This document shows, in pieces, positions 34,704-42,182 of a DNA stretch of 64,000 bases (position 1 is its first letter; the number at the start of each line of letters is the position of its first letter). A model generated the notes under the pieces. That model saw nothing but the letters and a program-made list of their open reading frames with translations, was not told the origin of the DNA and did not search any database. The stretch is taken from positions 62,382-126,381 of the forward strand of contig NZ_QSIL01000007.1 in the NCBI RefSeq assembly GCF_003469185.1, written 5' to 3'. The stretch is from Collinsella sp. AM34-10. GTDB taxonomy: Bacteria; Actinomycetota; Coriobacteriia; Coriobacteriales; Coriobacteriaceae. A program made the translations under genes and the position numbers.

Positions 34704-35687
34704 TTAGTTCACTTCGACGGGTTTGGCGCCGGGATAGCGCTCCTCAAAGTCTAGGCGGTACTTATTGTCATTGGTGCCCGCCACGTTGTCGCGCGACAGC
34801 GGCGCCACGATCTCGTTCTTATGGTCCGCGGGCTTTGCGTACTTTAAGCTGATCTCCCAGGCATCGCAGATCGCATCGATGCGGTGATCCAGGTCGTCGT
34901 ACAGAGCAATGATGTCCTTCCACGAACTGTAGTTCTTAGAGCTTGTGGGGACGTCCAGGTCCTCGACGATATCGTAGTACTGCTCGATGGTGTCTTCCGT
35001 GCGCTCGGCGACGTCGGCGAGATTTTGACGGGCGGTACGGTCCTCTTCCAGATAACCGCCATTGAACGCCTCTGCGCAGGCACGGACCTGGTTATCGAGA
35101 TCTTCGAGCAGGTCGTAGTATTCGCTCAGGCGACGGTAGAGGTTTTGCTCGGAGAGGGTCGCCTGGCTGCCATCCTCGTCATCATCGTCGTCATCGTCAA
35201 AAAGGCTATTGGGGTCGTCGAGAGGCTTGAGGTCATCATCGTCAACATCATGGTGCAGCTTAGTAATCTCGGCAGTCGTTTGCGTGGCGGCGTTGTCGAA
35301 AGGCTTGATCACAAAAAAGATGACCAAGGCGATGATAATTGCCACGAGCACAACGATAACGGCGATAAGCGCCTTGGTGCTGCTCTTTTTGGCGGCGGGG
35401 GCCTGCGGTGAATCAGGCGCGTACGTAGATGCCGGTTGCTGTTGGGGCGGGGTGTCCGCGACGGGTATGCGCTGCGTCGTTTCGACCGCTGCGGGGCTGG
35501 CGGCGGGGTCGGGGCGATAGGCGAGGGGGTCGTCCGGCTTAGCTTGCGGCGTATCGAGGAAGCCGGTCTGCTCAAACGCGGGTTGGCCATTGCTTGCGGT
35601 TGTCTGCTCAACGGGTGCACCGCATGAGGTGCAGAACTTGGCATCATCTGCAAGAAGTTTGCCGCACGAGGCGCAATACCGAGACAT
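34704..35687 (-). CDS. Zinc-ribbon, single-pass membrane protein of unknown function
   Basis: 327 aa from ATG 35687 (AAAGGAG upstream). N-terminal zinc ribbon YCASCGK...FCTSCGA (two CxxC), a Pro/Thr/Gln-rich linker, one strong membrane helix near residues 115-140 (ALIAVIVVLVAIIIALVIFF), then an acidic Asp run and a helical extracellular domain ending FEERYPGAKPVEVN. The topology is ribbon inside, helical domain outside. Widespread architecture in Actinobacteria with unassigned role. It is flanked on both sides by the same kind of repeat (34627-34685, 35748-35813). Confidence 0.8.
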   Translation of the reverse strand: MSRYCASCGKLLADDAKFCTSCGAPVEQTTASNGQPAFEQTGFLDTPQAKPDDPLAYRPDPAASPAAVETTQRIPVADTPPQQQPASTYAPDSPQAPAAKKSSTKALIAVIVVLVAIIIALVIFFVIKPFDNAATQTTAEITKLHHDVDDDDLKPLDDPNSLFDDDDDDDEDGSQATLSEQNLYRRLSEYYDLLEDLDNQVRACAEAFNGGYLEEDRTARQNLADVAERTEDTIEQYYDIVEDLDVPTSSKNYSSWKDIIALYDDLDHRIDAICDAWEISLKYAKPADHKNEIVAPLSRDNVAGTNDNKYRLDFEERYPGAKPVEVN

Positions 35688-35747
35688 TGCCACTCCTTTC
35701 GCCACATTTCAAATCAATACGACGATTATACCCAGCGCTCAAAAAAG

Positions 35748-35813
35748 TCGGCAGCTAGGGACGTTCCTTTTCTGCCGGCACTTTAGGAACGTCCCCAATG
35801 ACCCAATGACTAG
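35748..35813. repeat. Foot-hairpin repeat, chimeric right end
   Basis: TCGGCAG (35748) - CTAGGGACGTTCCTTTT - CTGCCGG (35772-35778), then a reverse core TTTAGGAACGTCCCC whose right foot is not CTGCCGG but AATGACCCAATGACTAGG, the foot type of copies at 4942 and 27184. Confidence 0.75.
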
Positions 35814-35901
35814 GTCCGATTTGGGGTGCGCCTGCCCCTGGGGTATCATGGCTTGGTTGATATATCTGCATTTACGCGCCTTGTAGGAAGGGGCTGCGCC
35901 C

Positions 35902-36585
35902 ATGGCTTTTGAGCCCGCTCAACATAGCTTTATCACGCTCGAGGGCGTCGATGGTGCCGGCAAGTCCACGCAGGCGCGCCTGCTCGCCCGTGCGCTCGAA
36001 CTTGCTGGCTACCAGGTTGTGAGCCTGCGCGAGCCGGGTGGCACTGCCATCAGCGAAAAGATCCGTGCTCTGCTGCTCGATCCCGCCAACACGGCGATGG
36101 GAGACACCTGCGAGTTGCTGCTCTACGAGGCGGCGCGCGCTCAGTTGGTGCACGAGGTCATAGCTCCCGCCCTCGCGGCCGGCAAGGTGGTCCTGTGCGA
36201 CCGCTTCTACGATTCCACGACCTGCTACCAGGCATTTGCCGACGGCCTCGATCGCCAGATAGTGTGCGATGCCAATAACCTGGCCGTCGCGGGAACACAC
36301 CCGGCGCTCACGCTCGTCTACCACATCACGCCCGAGCAGGCGGCGCTACGCATGGCAGCCCGTGGCGCGGCAGATCGCATGGAGGCAAAAGGCATGACAT
36401 TCCAGGAGCGTGTTTACCAGGGATTTTGCGCCATTGCTGCCGAGGAGCCAAACCGCGTAAAGCTCATCGACGCCACTGCGACCGTCGAGGAAGTCTTCGA
36501 GAAGACGGTCGAGCAGATTCGCGCGTACGGTCTCGTCATTTCGCAAGATGCTGTCGTCGCCGCGCTTGCCAAGGAGGCCGAGTAA
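35902..36585 (+). CDS. tmk: Thymidylate kinase
   Basis: 227 aa. P-loop LEGVDGAGKSTQARLL; SLREPGGT; DRFYDSTTCYQ (DR motif); a lid region RGAADRMEAKG with Arg. Phosphorylates dTMP to dTDP. RBS AGGAAGG. Forms tmk-holB-ricT with 1 bp and a 10-bp overlap between genes, the same order as tmk-holB-yaaT in Bacillus. Confidence 0.95.
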   Translation: MAFEPAQHSFITLEGVDGAGKSTQARLLARALELAGYQVVSLREPGGTAISEKIRALLLDPANTAMGDTCELLLYEAARAQLVHEVIAPALAAGKVVLCDRFYDSTTCYQAFADGLDRQIVCDANNLAVAGTHPALTLVYHITPEQAALRMAARGAADRMEAKGMTFQERVYQGFCAIAAEEPNRVKLIDATATVEEVFEKTVEQIRAYGLVISQDAVVAALAKEAE

Positions 36586-36586
36586 C

Positions 36587-37714
36587 ATGGCCCCCGCTCA
36601 GGCAAGCCTGCTGGCCAAGCTCGACACCCAAGAGCGCGTTCGCGATTTTTTGACCAACGCCGTCGCCAGCGGCCGCGCATCGCACGCCTACCTGTTTTTG
36701 GGCGCTCCCGGTGCCGGCAAGCTCGATGCCGCATGGGCGCTCGCCCAGGCCTTCCTGTGCGAGCAGGACGGCTGCGGAGCATGCGACAGCTGCGTACGCG
36801 TTGCTCGGCATACGCATCCTGACGTGCACTATTACACGCCCGAGAGCGCCACAGGCTACCTCATTGCCCAGACCCGCGAGCTGCTCGATGACGTGCCGCT
36901 GGCGCCCATCCGTGCCAAGGCCAAGGTCTACATCATCGATCGTGCCGAGCAACTGCGCGCTAACACCGCCAACGCGCTGCTCAAGACACTCGAGGAGCCG
37001 CCCGAGGGCGTTATGTTCATCTTGTTGGGCACCTCGGCAGACGTGATGTTGCCCACCATCGTGAGCCGCTGTCAGTGCGTGCCGTTTCGGCTGGTGTCGC
37101 CCACCGTGGCCGCGCAGGCCGTGAGCCGCGCGACGGGTCAGGATCTCGCGCGTTGCCGCATGGCGGTCGCCGTGGCGGGAAGCCCCACACGCGGCATCGA
37201 GTTCCTTAAGAGTGCCGAGCGCCAGGATGCTCGCCGCCAAATGGTCCGCGCCATCGATTCGCTCATCGCTGCCGACGAGGCTGATGTGCTCAGCCGCGCC
37301 AAGTCGCTCATCGTCGCCGTTAAGGCGCCGCTCGCCGAGGTCAAGTCCACACAGGAAAAGGTGCTCGAGCAAAACGCCGACTACCTGTCGCGTGGAGCAT
37401 TGAAGCAGCTTGAGGACCGCAACAAGCGCGAACTCAACGCGCGCGAGCGTTCGGGTATCATGGAAGCGCTGGCGAGCGCGCGGACGCTCATGCGCGACGT
37501 GCTGCTGACACTTCAGGACGAGGCGGCCGACGTCGTGAACGAAGACGTGCGCGACACGATCGGGCGGCTTGCCGCCGCGACGAATGTTGCGGGTGCCACC
37601 CGGGCGCTCGAGGCGGTCGCGACCGCCGAGCGCAACATCGCCAGAAACGTTACTCCCCAGCTGGCCATCGAGGTCATGCTGTTCGATATCAGGAAGGCAC
37701 TGAAATGCCGTTAG
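36587..37714 (+). CDS. holB: DNA polymerase III subunit delta prime
   Basis: 375 aa clamp-loader subunit. N-terminal AAA+ with a P-loop-like GAPGAGKLDAA (Lys-Leu instead of Lys-Thr/Ser), a zinc site CGACDSC, TLEEPPEGVMFIL (Walker B region and sensor) and SRCQCVPF. The altered P-loop agrees with delta prime not hydrolysing ATP. ATG 36587 with AAGGAGG upstream, immediately after tmk; its 3' end overlaps ricT by 10 bp. Confidence 0.92.
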   Translation: MAPAQASLLAKLDTQERVRDFLTNAVASGRASHAYLFLGAPGAGKLDAAWALAQAFLCEQDGCGACDSCVRVARHTHPDVHYYTPESATGYLIAQTRELLDDVPLAPIRAKAKVYIIDRAEQLRANTANALLKTLEEPPEGVMFILLGTSADVMLPTIVSRCQCVPFRLVSPTVAAQAVSRATGQDLARCRMAVAVAGSPTRGIEFLKSAERQDARRQMVRAIDSLIAADEADVLSRAKSLIVAVKAPLAEVKSTQEKVLEQNADYLSRGALKQLEDRNKRELNARERSGIMEALASARTLMRDVLLTLQDEAADVVNEDVRDTIGRLAAATNVAGATRALEAVATAERNIARNVTPQLAIEVMLFDIRKALKCR

Positions 37715-39399
37715 TCGTACCCGTTAAGTTTACCTACGCCTCGCGCGACCTGTGGTTTGATCCGCAGGATCTGGATATCCTCGAGGCCGATTATGCCATT
37801 TGCTCCACCGAGCGCGGAACCGAGATCGGCCTGGTCACGGCCGATCCCTTCGAGGTGCCGCAAGATGAGATCGGCCAGCCGCTCAAGCCCGTGCTGCGCG
37901 TGGCGAGCGATATCGACCTGCAGCTTGCCGACGACCTGGCCATCCAGGGCGACGAGGCCATGGTCGATTTCCGCCGTCTGGTCAAAGAGCTCGACCTCGA
38001 GATGAAGCCGGTCGGCGTCGAGTACCTGTTTGGCGGCGAGAAGGCTGTGTTCTACTTTGCGGCCGAGGAGCGCGTCGATTTCCGTCAGCTCGTCAAGGAC
38101 CTGTCCTCGACGCTGCACATTCGCGTCGACATGCGCCAGATCGGCGTGCGCGACGAGACCCGCCTGGTGGGCGGCTATGCCCAGTGCGGCCAGGAGCTCT
38201 GCTGCACGCGCTTTGGCGGACAGTTTGAGCCGGTTTCGATCCGCATGGCAAAGGAGCAGGACCTGCCGCTCAACTCGTCCAAGATTAGTGGCGTCTGCGG
38301 CCGCCTGATGTGCTGCCTGCGCTACGAGTTCGAGGCGTACAAGGACTTTAAGAGCCGCGCGCCCAAAAAGAAGACGCTTATCGATACGCCGCTTGGCAAG
38401 GCGCGCATCCAGGAATATGACACGCCGCGTGAGCAGCTGGTGCTGCGCCTGGAGAACGGCAAAGTCTTTAAGGTCAACCTGGCCGATATGACGTGCTCGG
38501 AGGGTTGCAAAAAGAAGGCCGCCGAGCAGGGCTGCAACTGCCGCCCCGACTGCGTGACGCGCGACGTGCTCGAGCGCATCGAGTCGCCCGAGATGCGTCT
38601 GGCGCTCATGGAACTCGATCGCGAAAACGGCGTCGACGTGGGCGATGGCCTGTCGAGCGCCGATCGTCTGGCCGGCACATCGATGCCCAAGCGCCGTCGT
38701 CGCGATGCCGAATCCGATGCTCGCACCGCTCAGGGCCAGGGCGAGGGCCGTGGCCGTGGAAAGGGCCGCGGCAAGGCCGAGGCGCCCGAGACCGAGGGAG
38801 CAGCCGATGGCCGTCGCCGCCGCAAGCGCACGGCGTCCGTCGACAATGGCGAGGCCGCGGGTAAGAACGCTTCCCGCGAGCGCGAGGCTCAGCAGCCCCA
38901 GCAGCAAAATCGCGGCGGTGGCATGAACCCCACGCGCCGTCGTCGCCGTCACCTGTCGAGCGAGGAGCGCGAGGACGCCTTCCGCGCCGCAGCTGCTCGC
39001 GAGGCCGGTGCCGCTCCCAAGGGCGCCTCGGCCTCCGACGCGCCTGCCGACAAGGCTGGCAAGCCGCGTGGCGAGGAGGAGCGCGCGTCACGTCCGCGTC
39101 GTCGCCATTCCTCGGGCGCGCAGCAGAAACCCTCGATTCCTTCTGTGGCCGATCAGGTTTCGGATGGCGAAGTCAAGGTCACGCGCCGTCGCCCCGGCGA
39201 TGGCGGAGGAGCTGCCGCCAAGGCTTCGCACGGCGGCGCTCGCGACGAGTGCGAACCGCGTGAGGATCGCGGCGGCGAGGGCTCGACCGACCAGGGTCAA
39301 AAGCGTCGCCGTCGCCGTCGCTCCCGCAAGCCGCGCCAGGACGGTGGCGAAGGCTCGACCCGCACCTCGTCCGTACCGCAACCGCCTGCCGGCGAATAA
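37705..39399 (+). CDS. ricT: PSP1-domain protein, RicT/YaaT-like, with long basic tail
   Basis: 564 aa; the PSP1 core spans ~1-300. Cys motifs CGQELCCTRFGG and VCGRLMCCLRYE match the Fe-S site that RicT forms with RicA/RicF; a further Cys cluster CSEGC...CNCRPDC follows. In Bacillus the complex adjusts RNase Y cleavage of mRNA. The remaining ~260 residues are a disordered Arg/Ala/Gly/Glu-rich extension with repeated KRRRR/RRRR blocks ending SVPQPPAGE, absent from Bacillus RicT (275 aa). Such a tail may bind RNA; this is inference. Confidence 0.9.
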   Translation: MPLVVPVKFTYASRDLWFDPQDLDILEADYAICSTERGTEIGLVTADPFEVPQDEIGQPLKPVLRVASDIDLQLADDLAIQGDEAMVDFRRLVKELDLEMKPVGVEYLFGGEKAVFYFAAEERVDFRQLVKDLSSTLHIRVDMRQIGVRDETRLVGGYAQCGQELCCTRFGGQFEPVSIRMAKEQDLPLNSSKISGVCGRLMCCLRYEFEAYKDFKSRAPKKKTLIDTPLGKARIQEYDTPREQLVLRLENGKVFKVNLADMTCSEGCKKKAAEQGCNCRPDCVTRDVLERIESPEMRLALMELDRENGVDVGDGLSSADRLAGTSMPKRRRRDAESDARTAQGQGEGRGRGKGRGKAEAPETEGAADGRRRRKRTASVDNGEAAGKNASREREAQQPQQQNRGGGMNPTRRRRRHLSSEEREDAFRAAAAREAGAAPKGASASDAPADKAGKPRGEEERASRPRRRHSSGAQQKPSIPSVADQVSDGEVKVTRRRPGDGGGAAAKASHGGARDECEPREDRGGEGSTDQGQKRRRRRRSRKPRQDGGEGSTRTSSVPQPPAGE

Positions 39400-39461
39400 C
39401 GTCCGTAAGCGGATGTAACCCGCCTGACCCCAGCACCTCTGGGTATCATGGCTCTACACCG

Positions 39462-39497
39462 ACAACCCTCCCTTCGCCTTCGCGTAGGGAGGGTTGT
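39462..39497 (+). promoter_or_regulatory. Hairpin sequestering the comF ribosome site
   Basis: ACAACCCTCCCT (39462-39473) pairs perfectly with AGGGAGGGTTGT (39486-39497), which contains the only Shine-Dalgarno (AGGGAGGG) and ends 3 nt before the comF ATG. No T-run follows. Translation should be low unless the stem is opened. Confidence 0.6.
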
Positions 39498-39500
39498 GTC

Positions 39501-40307
39501 ATGAAGAGACATCTGAACGTATTGACTCGCTTGCAGGGCGCAGGCGTCCTACCGTTTGCGGACGAATTGCTACCGCTTGCCGAGCGCGCGACGTATGAGG
39601 CGCTCGAGGCGTTGTCGCCCACGCGATGCGCTGGCTGCGAGCGTTCCGGTGCGCTGATCTGCCAGGATTGTCTGGCATCGCTCGCGCTCATCGATCCGTG
39701 TCATAGTTGCATCCGATGCGGCGCCCCGTTTGGGGATTTGCTGTGTACCGAGTGCTCGGTCGAGGGCACGTCTTCGGCAATGGCCGAGGCGCTCGATCGC
39801 TGCCTGGCGTGTGCCGTCTATGCACATCCGCTGCCGCGCATCATCAAGGCGTACAAGGATGCGGGCGAGCGCCGTCTGGCACCGTATCTGGCGGAGTTGC
39901 TCTACGACACTGCCTTGCATGCCCAGGTGGCAGCATCCGATCGCTACGGCGGTGTGTTGTCCGGTGCGGACGCGGTGGTGTTTGTGCCCGCGACTGCGGC
40001 GGCGTTTCGGCGGCGTGGATTCGACCATATGGAAGCAATCGCGCGCTCGTTTTGCGATCTTTCGGGTGTCCCGTTGCTGGACGCCCTGGTCAAATACGGT
40101 CATGGTGACCAGCGAGAGCTCGGCCGCGATGAGCGCCGGGAGCATGCCCGGGGCATGTACGAGACGGTCGAGGATGTGCGCGGCCGCCGTCTGCTGCTCA
40201 TCGATGATGTCATTACCACGGGCGCGACCATGGCAGCAGCCTCGGCGGAGCTCAAGCGTGCCGGCGCCGCAGCAGTCGATGGCCTCGCTATCGCACGCGT
40301 TTGGTAG
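39501..40307 (+). CDS. comF: ComF-family phosphoribosyltransferase-like protein
   Basis: 268 aa. N-terminal zinc ribbon with CAGC...CQDC and CIRCG...CTEC; C-terminal type I PRTase fold with LLIDDVITTGATM (PRPP loop) and GFDHMEAIAR. In naturally competent bacteria ComFC acts in DNA uptake or processing; in many others it is only conserved. Its SD lies within a 12-bp hairpin. Followed 11 bp later by the nuclease-like gene. In many Gram-positives comFC lies just before raiA/hpf; here hpf is 3.2 kb downstream. Confidence 0.9.
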   Translation: MKRHLNVLTRLQGAGVLPFADELLPLAERATYEALEALSPTRCAGCERSGALICQDCLASLALIDPCHSCIRCGAPFGDLLCTECSVEGTSSAMAEALDRCLACAVYAHPLPRIIKAYKDAGERRLAPYLAELLYDTALHAQVAASDRYGGVLSGADAVVFVPATAAAFRRRGFDHMEAIARSFCDLSGVPLLDALVKYGHGDQRELGRDERREHARGMYETVEDVRGRRLLLIDDVITTGATMAAASAELKRAGAAAVDGLAIARVW

Positions 40308-40318
40308 GGGGTGGTTTT

Positions 40319-41431
40319 GTGGCAGTGAAGATAGCGCGGCGCATCGAGCCGACAAGCGAGCAACTGGCGGCCTCCGTAGTCCTGACCGGTGCCTCGGCGC
40401 TGCGCATGATGCGCGCCGAGCGCCGACAAATGGGTTACATCAGCTGGAGAGACCTCGATCCCGATGAAGAGCGCCGTGTGCTGCATACATCGTCTCCCTC
40501 GGCCGAGGACATTTATCTTCCCGATTTGGTGCGGATCGGGGCCGTGAGTGGCGAGGTCCAAGAAGACTTGTGCCTGCTGGTGGGGTCGGCGAAGCAGCGT
40601 CGCCGCATGCCTGGTGCAAGCTGGTCCGTTTGTTCTACAGACCTGCCGGACGCCTCGATTTTGGAGGTGGAGCCGGGAGTGTACAGCTTGTCTCCCGAGG
40701 CCCTCTGTGCCGCCGTTGCGCGCGAAGTCGGCTGTATCCAGGCATTTGCCCTGGCCCAGGAGCTGTGCTCCAAGATTTCGCTGAGCGATCGCGGGCAGTA
40801 TCTGCCCCCTTACAGCTCGCCTACCGTGAACAGGCTTGCAAAGGATAAGGACCAGCCGTCAGATGTGGGCTACTTTGAGGTCGAGCCAGTGCTGACGCCC
40901 GATCGCCTGGCAGATTACCTTGCGGCATGCAAGGGGAGCGCGGCCAAGCAGCTGCGGCGGCTGTGCCCCTTTCTGTCGGAAAACCTGCGCTCACCCATGG
41001 AATGCATCATGCTTGCCATGTTTTCGCTTCCGTTTTCTTATGGCGGATTTGCCTGCGGTCCCTTTAAGACCGACCACAAGATCGAGTTCAACGACCGTGC
41101 GCAGGCGATCTCGGGGATGCCGTATGCGGTTTGCGATGCCTATCAGGAAGCAGCTCGGTTTGACCTGGAATACAACGGTGAGCAGGGCCATTCGTCTCGC
41201 GGCGGGCGCATTCACGATGAAAAACGCAATACGGGTTTGGCGTCCATGGGAATCGAGGTCGCGACGGTCAACAACGAGATGCTCTGCGACATGGAAGCGA
41301 TGGAAGCGCTCGCATGGCGCATCCACCAGCGTATGGGTAAACGATATCAGAATCGTGTAGAGGCTCGTCGAAAGAGGCAAGATGCTCTGCTGAATACGCT
41401 CCGAGCGTGCTTTGGGCTCAAGCCGGCGTAA
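40319..41431 (+). CDS. Unknown protein with a possible PD-(D/E)XK nuclease-like C-terminus
   Basis: 370 aa from GTG 40319 (AGGGGGTGG upstream). The N-terminal ~200 residues resemble no domain I know (SWRDLDPDEERRVLHTSSPS, PGASWSVCSTDLP). The C-terminal part has SPMECIMLAMFSLP, YGGF, then FDLEYNGEQGHSSRGG and VATVNNEMLCDME. The E...D-x-E-Y-x-G-x-x-H arrangement resembles the VSR/DUF559-type nuclease core, so an endonuclease or abortive-infection role is possible but unproven. It lies between comF and a MITE-like element in what looks like a variable slot. Confidence 0.55.
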   Translation: MAVKIARRIEPTSEQLAASVVLTGASALRMMRAERRQMGYISWRDLDPDEERRVLHTSSPSAEDIYLPDLVRIGAVSGEVQEDLCLLVGSAKQRRRMPGASWSVCSTDLPDASILEVEPGVYSLSPEALCAAVAREVGCIQAFALAQELCSKISLSDRGQYLPPYSSPTVNRLAKDKDQPSDVGYFEVEPVLTPDRLADYLAACKGSAAKQLRRLCPFLSENLRSPMECIMLAMFSLPFSYGGFACGPFKTDHKIEFNDRAQAISGMPYAVCDAYQEAARFDLEYNGEQGHSSRGGRIHDEKRNTGLASMGIEVATVNNEMLCDMEAMEALAWRIHQRMGKRYQNRVEARRKRQDALLNTLRACFGLKPA

Positions 41432-41467
41432 AACTATGGCTTTATAGGGGGTCTGTTTATATGCCAT

Positions 41468-41682
41468 GTGCAAAAAACGGCAAATATGAGTACTGTTACT
41501 AGATTAGTGACAGCAAAAATAAAGAAACTTGGGCCGAAAAACTGGATTCAGCGAAGAGATAATAAACGAATGTGGAATATCTTGGCGCCAAGCGGGCTGT
41601 GCGGAACTCAAAAAGGGCTCGTGGGGCGGAAATACGCTGCTACTAAATTGGTAGCAGTACTCATATTTGCCGTTTTTTGCAC
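41468..41682. mobile_element. MITE-like element with 28-bp perfect terminal inverted repeats
   Basis: Arms 41468-41495 (GTGCAAAAAACGGC...) and 41655-41682 are exact reverse complements over 28 bp, with weaker pairing inside (TACTA..ATT). The 215-bp element is AT-rich against a GC-rich background and has no credible gene. Upstream TAGGGGGTCTGTTT resembles TAGGGGATCTGTGT just before the element at 61426. Confidence 0.7.
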
Positions 41683-41684
41683 AC

Positions 41685-41732
41685 GGCACCCTGAGACGGG
41701 TGCCCCGGAGCTCCCCGTGGGGGAGCTCCGGG
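41685..41732. other. Two adjacent hairpins after the MITE-like element
   Basis: GGCACCC/GGGTGCC (41686-41705 region) and CCGGAGCTCCCC/GGGGAGCTCCGG (about 41705-41731). No T-run follows; possible terminators of the upstream gene. Confidence 0.5.
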
Positions 41733-41810
41733 CTTCATGGGGGCACGAATGGTCCGCCCCGACCTGCGAAATCTGTGCTCGCGATGCGAATAACGTCCCT
41801 AACCTTAAAC

Positions 41811-41833
41811 TATAGCTTGAACTTAGCTATAAT
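41811..41833 (+). promoter_or_regulatory. Promoter with palindrome over the -10
   Basis: Consensus TATAAT at 41828-41833 with TTAAAC 17 bp upstream (41805-41810). A perfect inverted repeat TATAGCT (41811-41817) / AGCTATA (41825-41831) overlaps the -10. Confidence 0.6.
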
Positions 41834-41839
41834 GCGCTA

Positions 41840-42159
41840 CGTTCCTGCCAGGCTGTGGTTGCGGACGGACGAAATGCCCATCCTAGTCCAAGACAGACGC
41901 GGTCAAAGGGATCCACGTAAGCGACCGCGTGCGCGCGGCGCGATCATGGCGCGTCCTAGATGTAAGCCGCACCGTCCGTTCTACTTTCTTTGGGGCAATA
42001 CCGCCTCGCGGGCGAGCGGGCCAGTCGTGAAGGTGGCTGCGGCCTCCCGAGCAAACGCCCCGGTGCGCAAGTGTGGGGTCAAATACCAGGTCAGCTGGTG
42101 GGAACAACCCGATATTCCGTGCGGGGCACGGATCGTATACGACACAGAAGGCAGGGTAG
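41840..42159 (+). ncRNA. Structured RNA candidate, possibly raiA-motif RNA
   Basis: About 320 nt starting just after a consensus -10. Ends pair: CCTGCC (41844-41849) with GGCAGG (42150-42155). Further helices: CGGACGG (41862-41868) with CCGTCCG (41972-41978); GGGGC (41992-41996) with GCCCC (42057-42061); ACCAG/CTGGT (42085-42099); TCCGTGC/GCACGGA (42116-42132). No gene-like frame has an RBS. The position between comF and hpf is the reported locus of the raiA-motif RNA of Gram-positives, which prompts the name; I cannot confirm the consensus from memory. No terminator follows, so it could instead be the long leader of the lipoprotein gene 24 nt downstream. Confidence 0.5.
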
Positions 42160-42182
42160 TGGACATGGTGAGGGGCAGCTTG

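Noticed and set aside
41468-41815. 115-codon frame through the MITE-like element
   Set aside because: It reads across inverted arms and hairpins, with no RBS and no codon bias.
41840-42159. RNase P RNA, tmRNA or SRP RNA at this site
   Set aside because: No GAGGAAAGTCC core, no tmRNA tag frame or tRNA-like ends, and no SRP GNAR tetraloop region were seen.
41667-42182. 172-codon N-terminal extension of the lipoprotein
   Set aside because: It crosses the promoter and structured RNA; the signal peptide and RBS fix the start at 42183.
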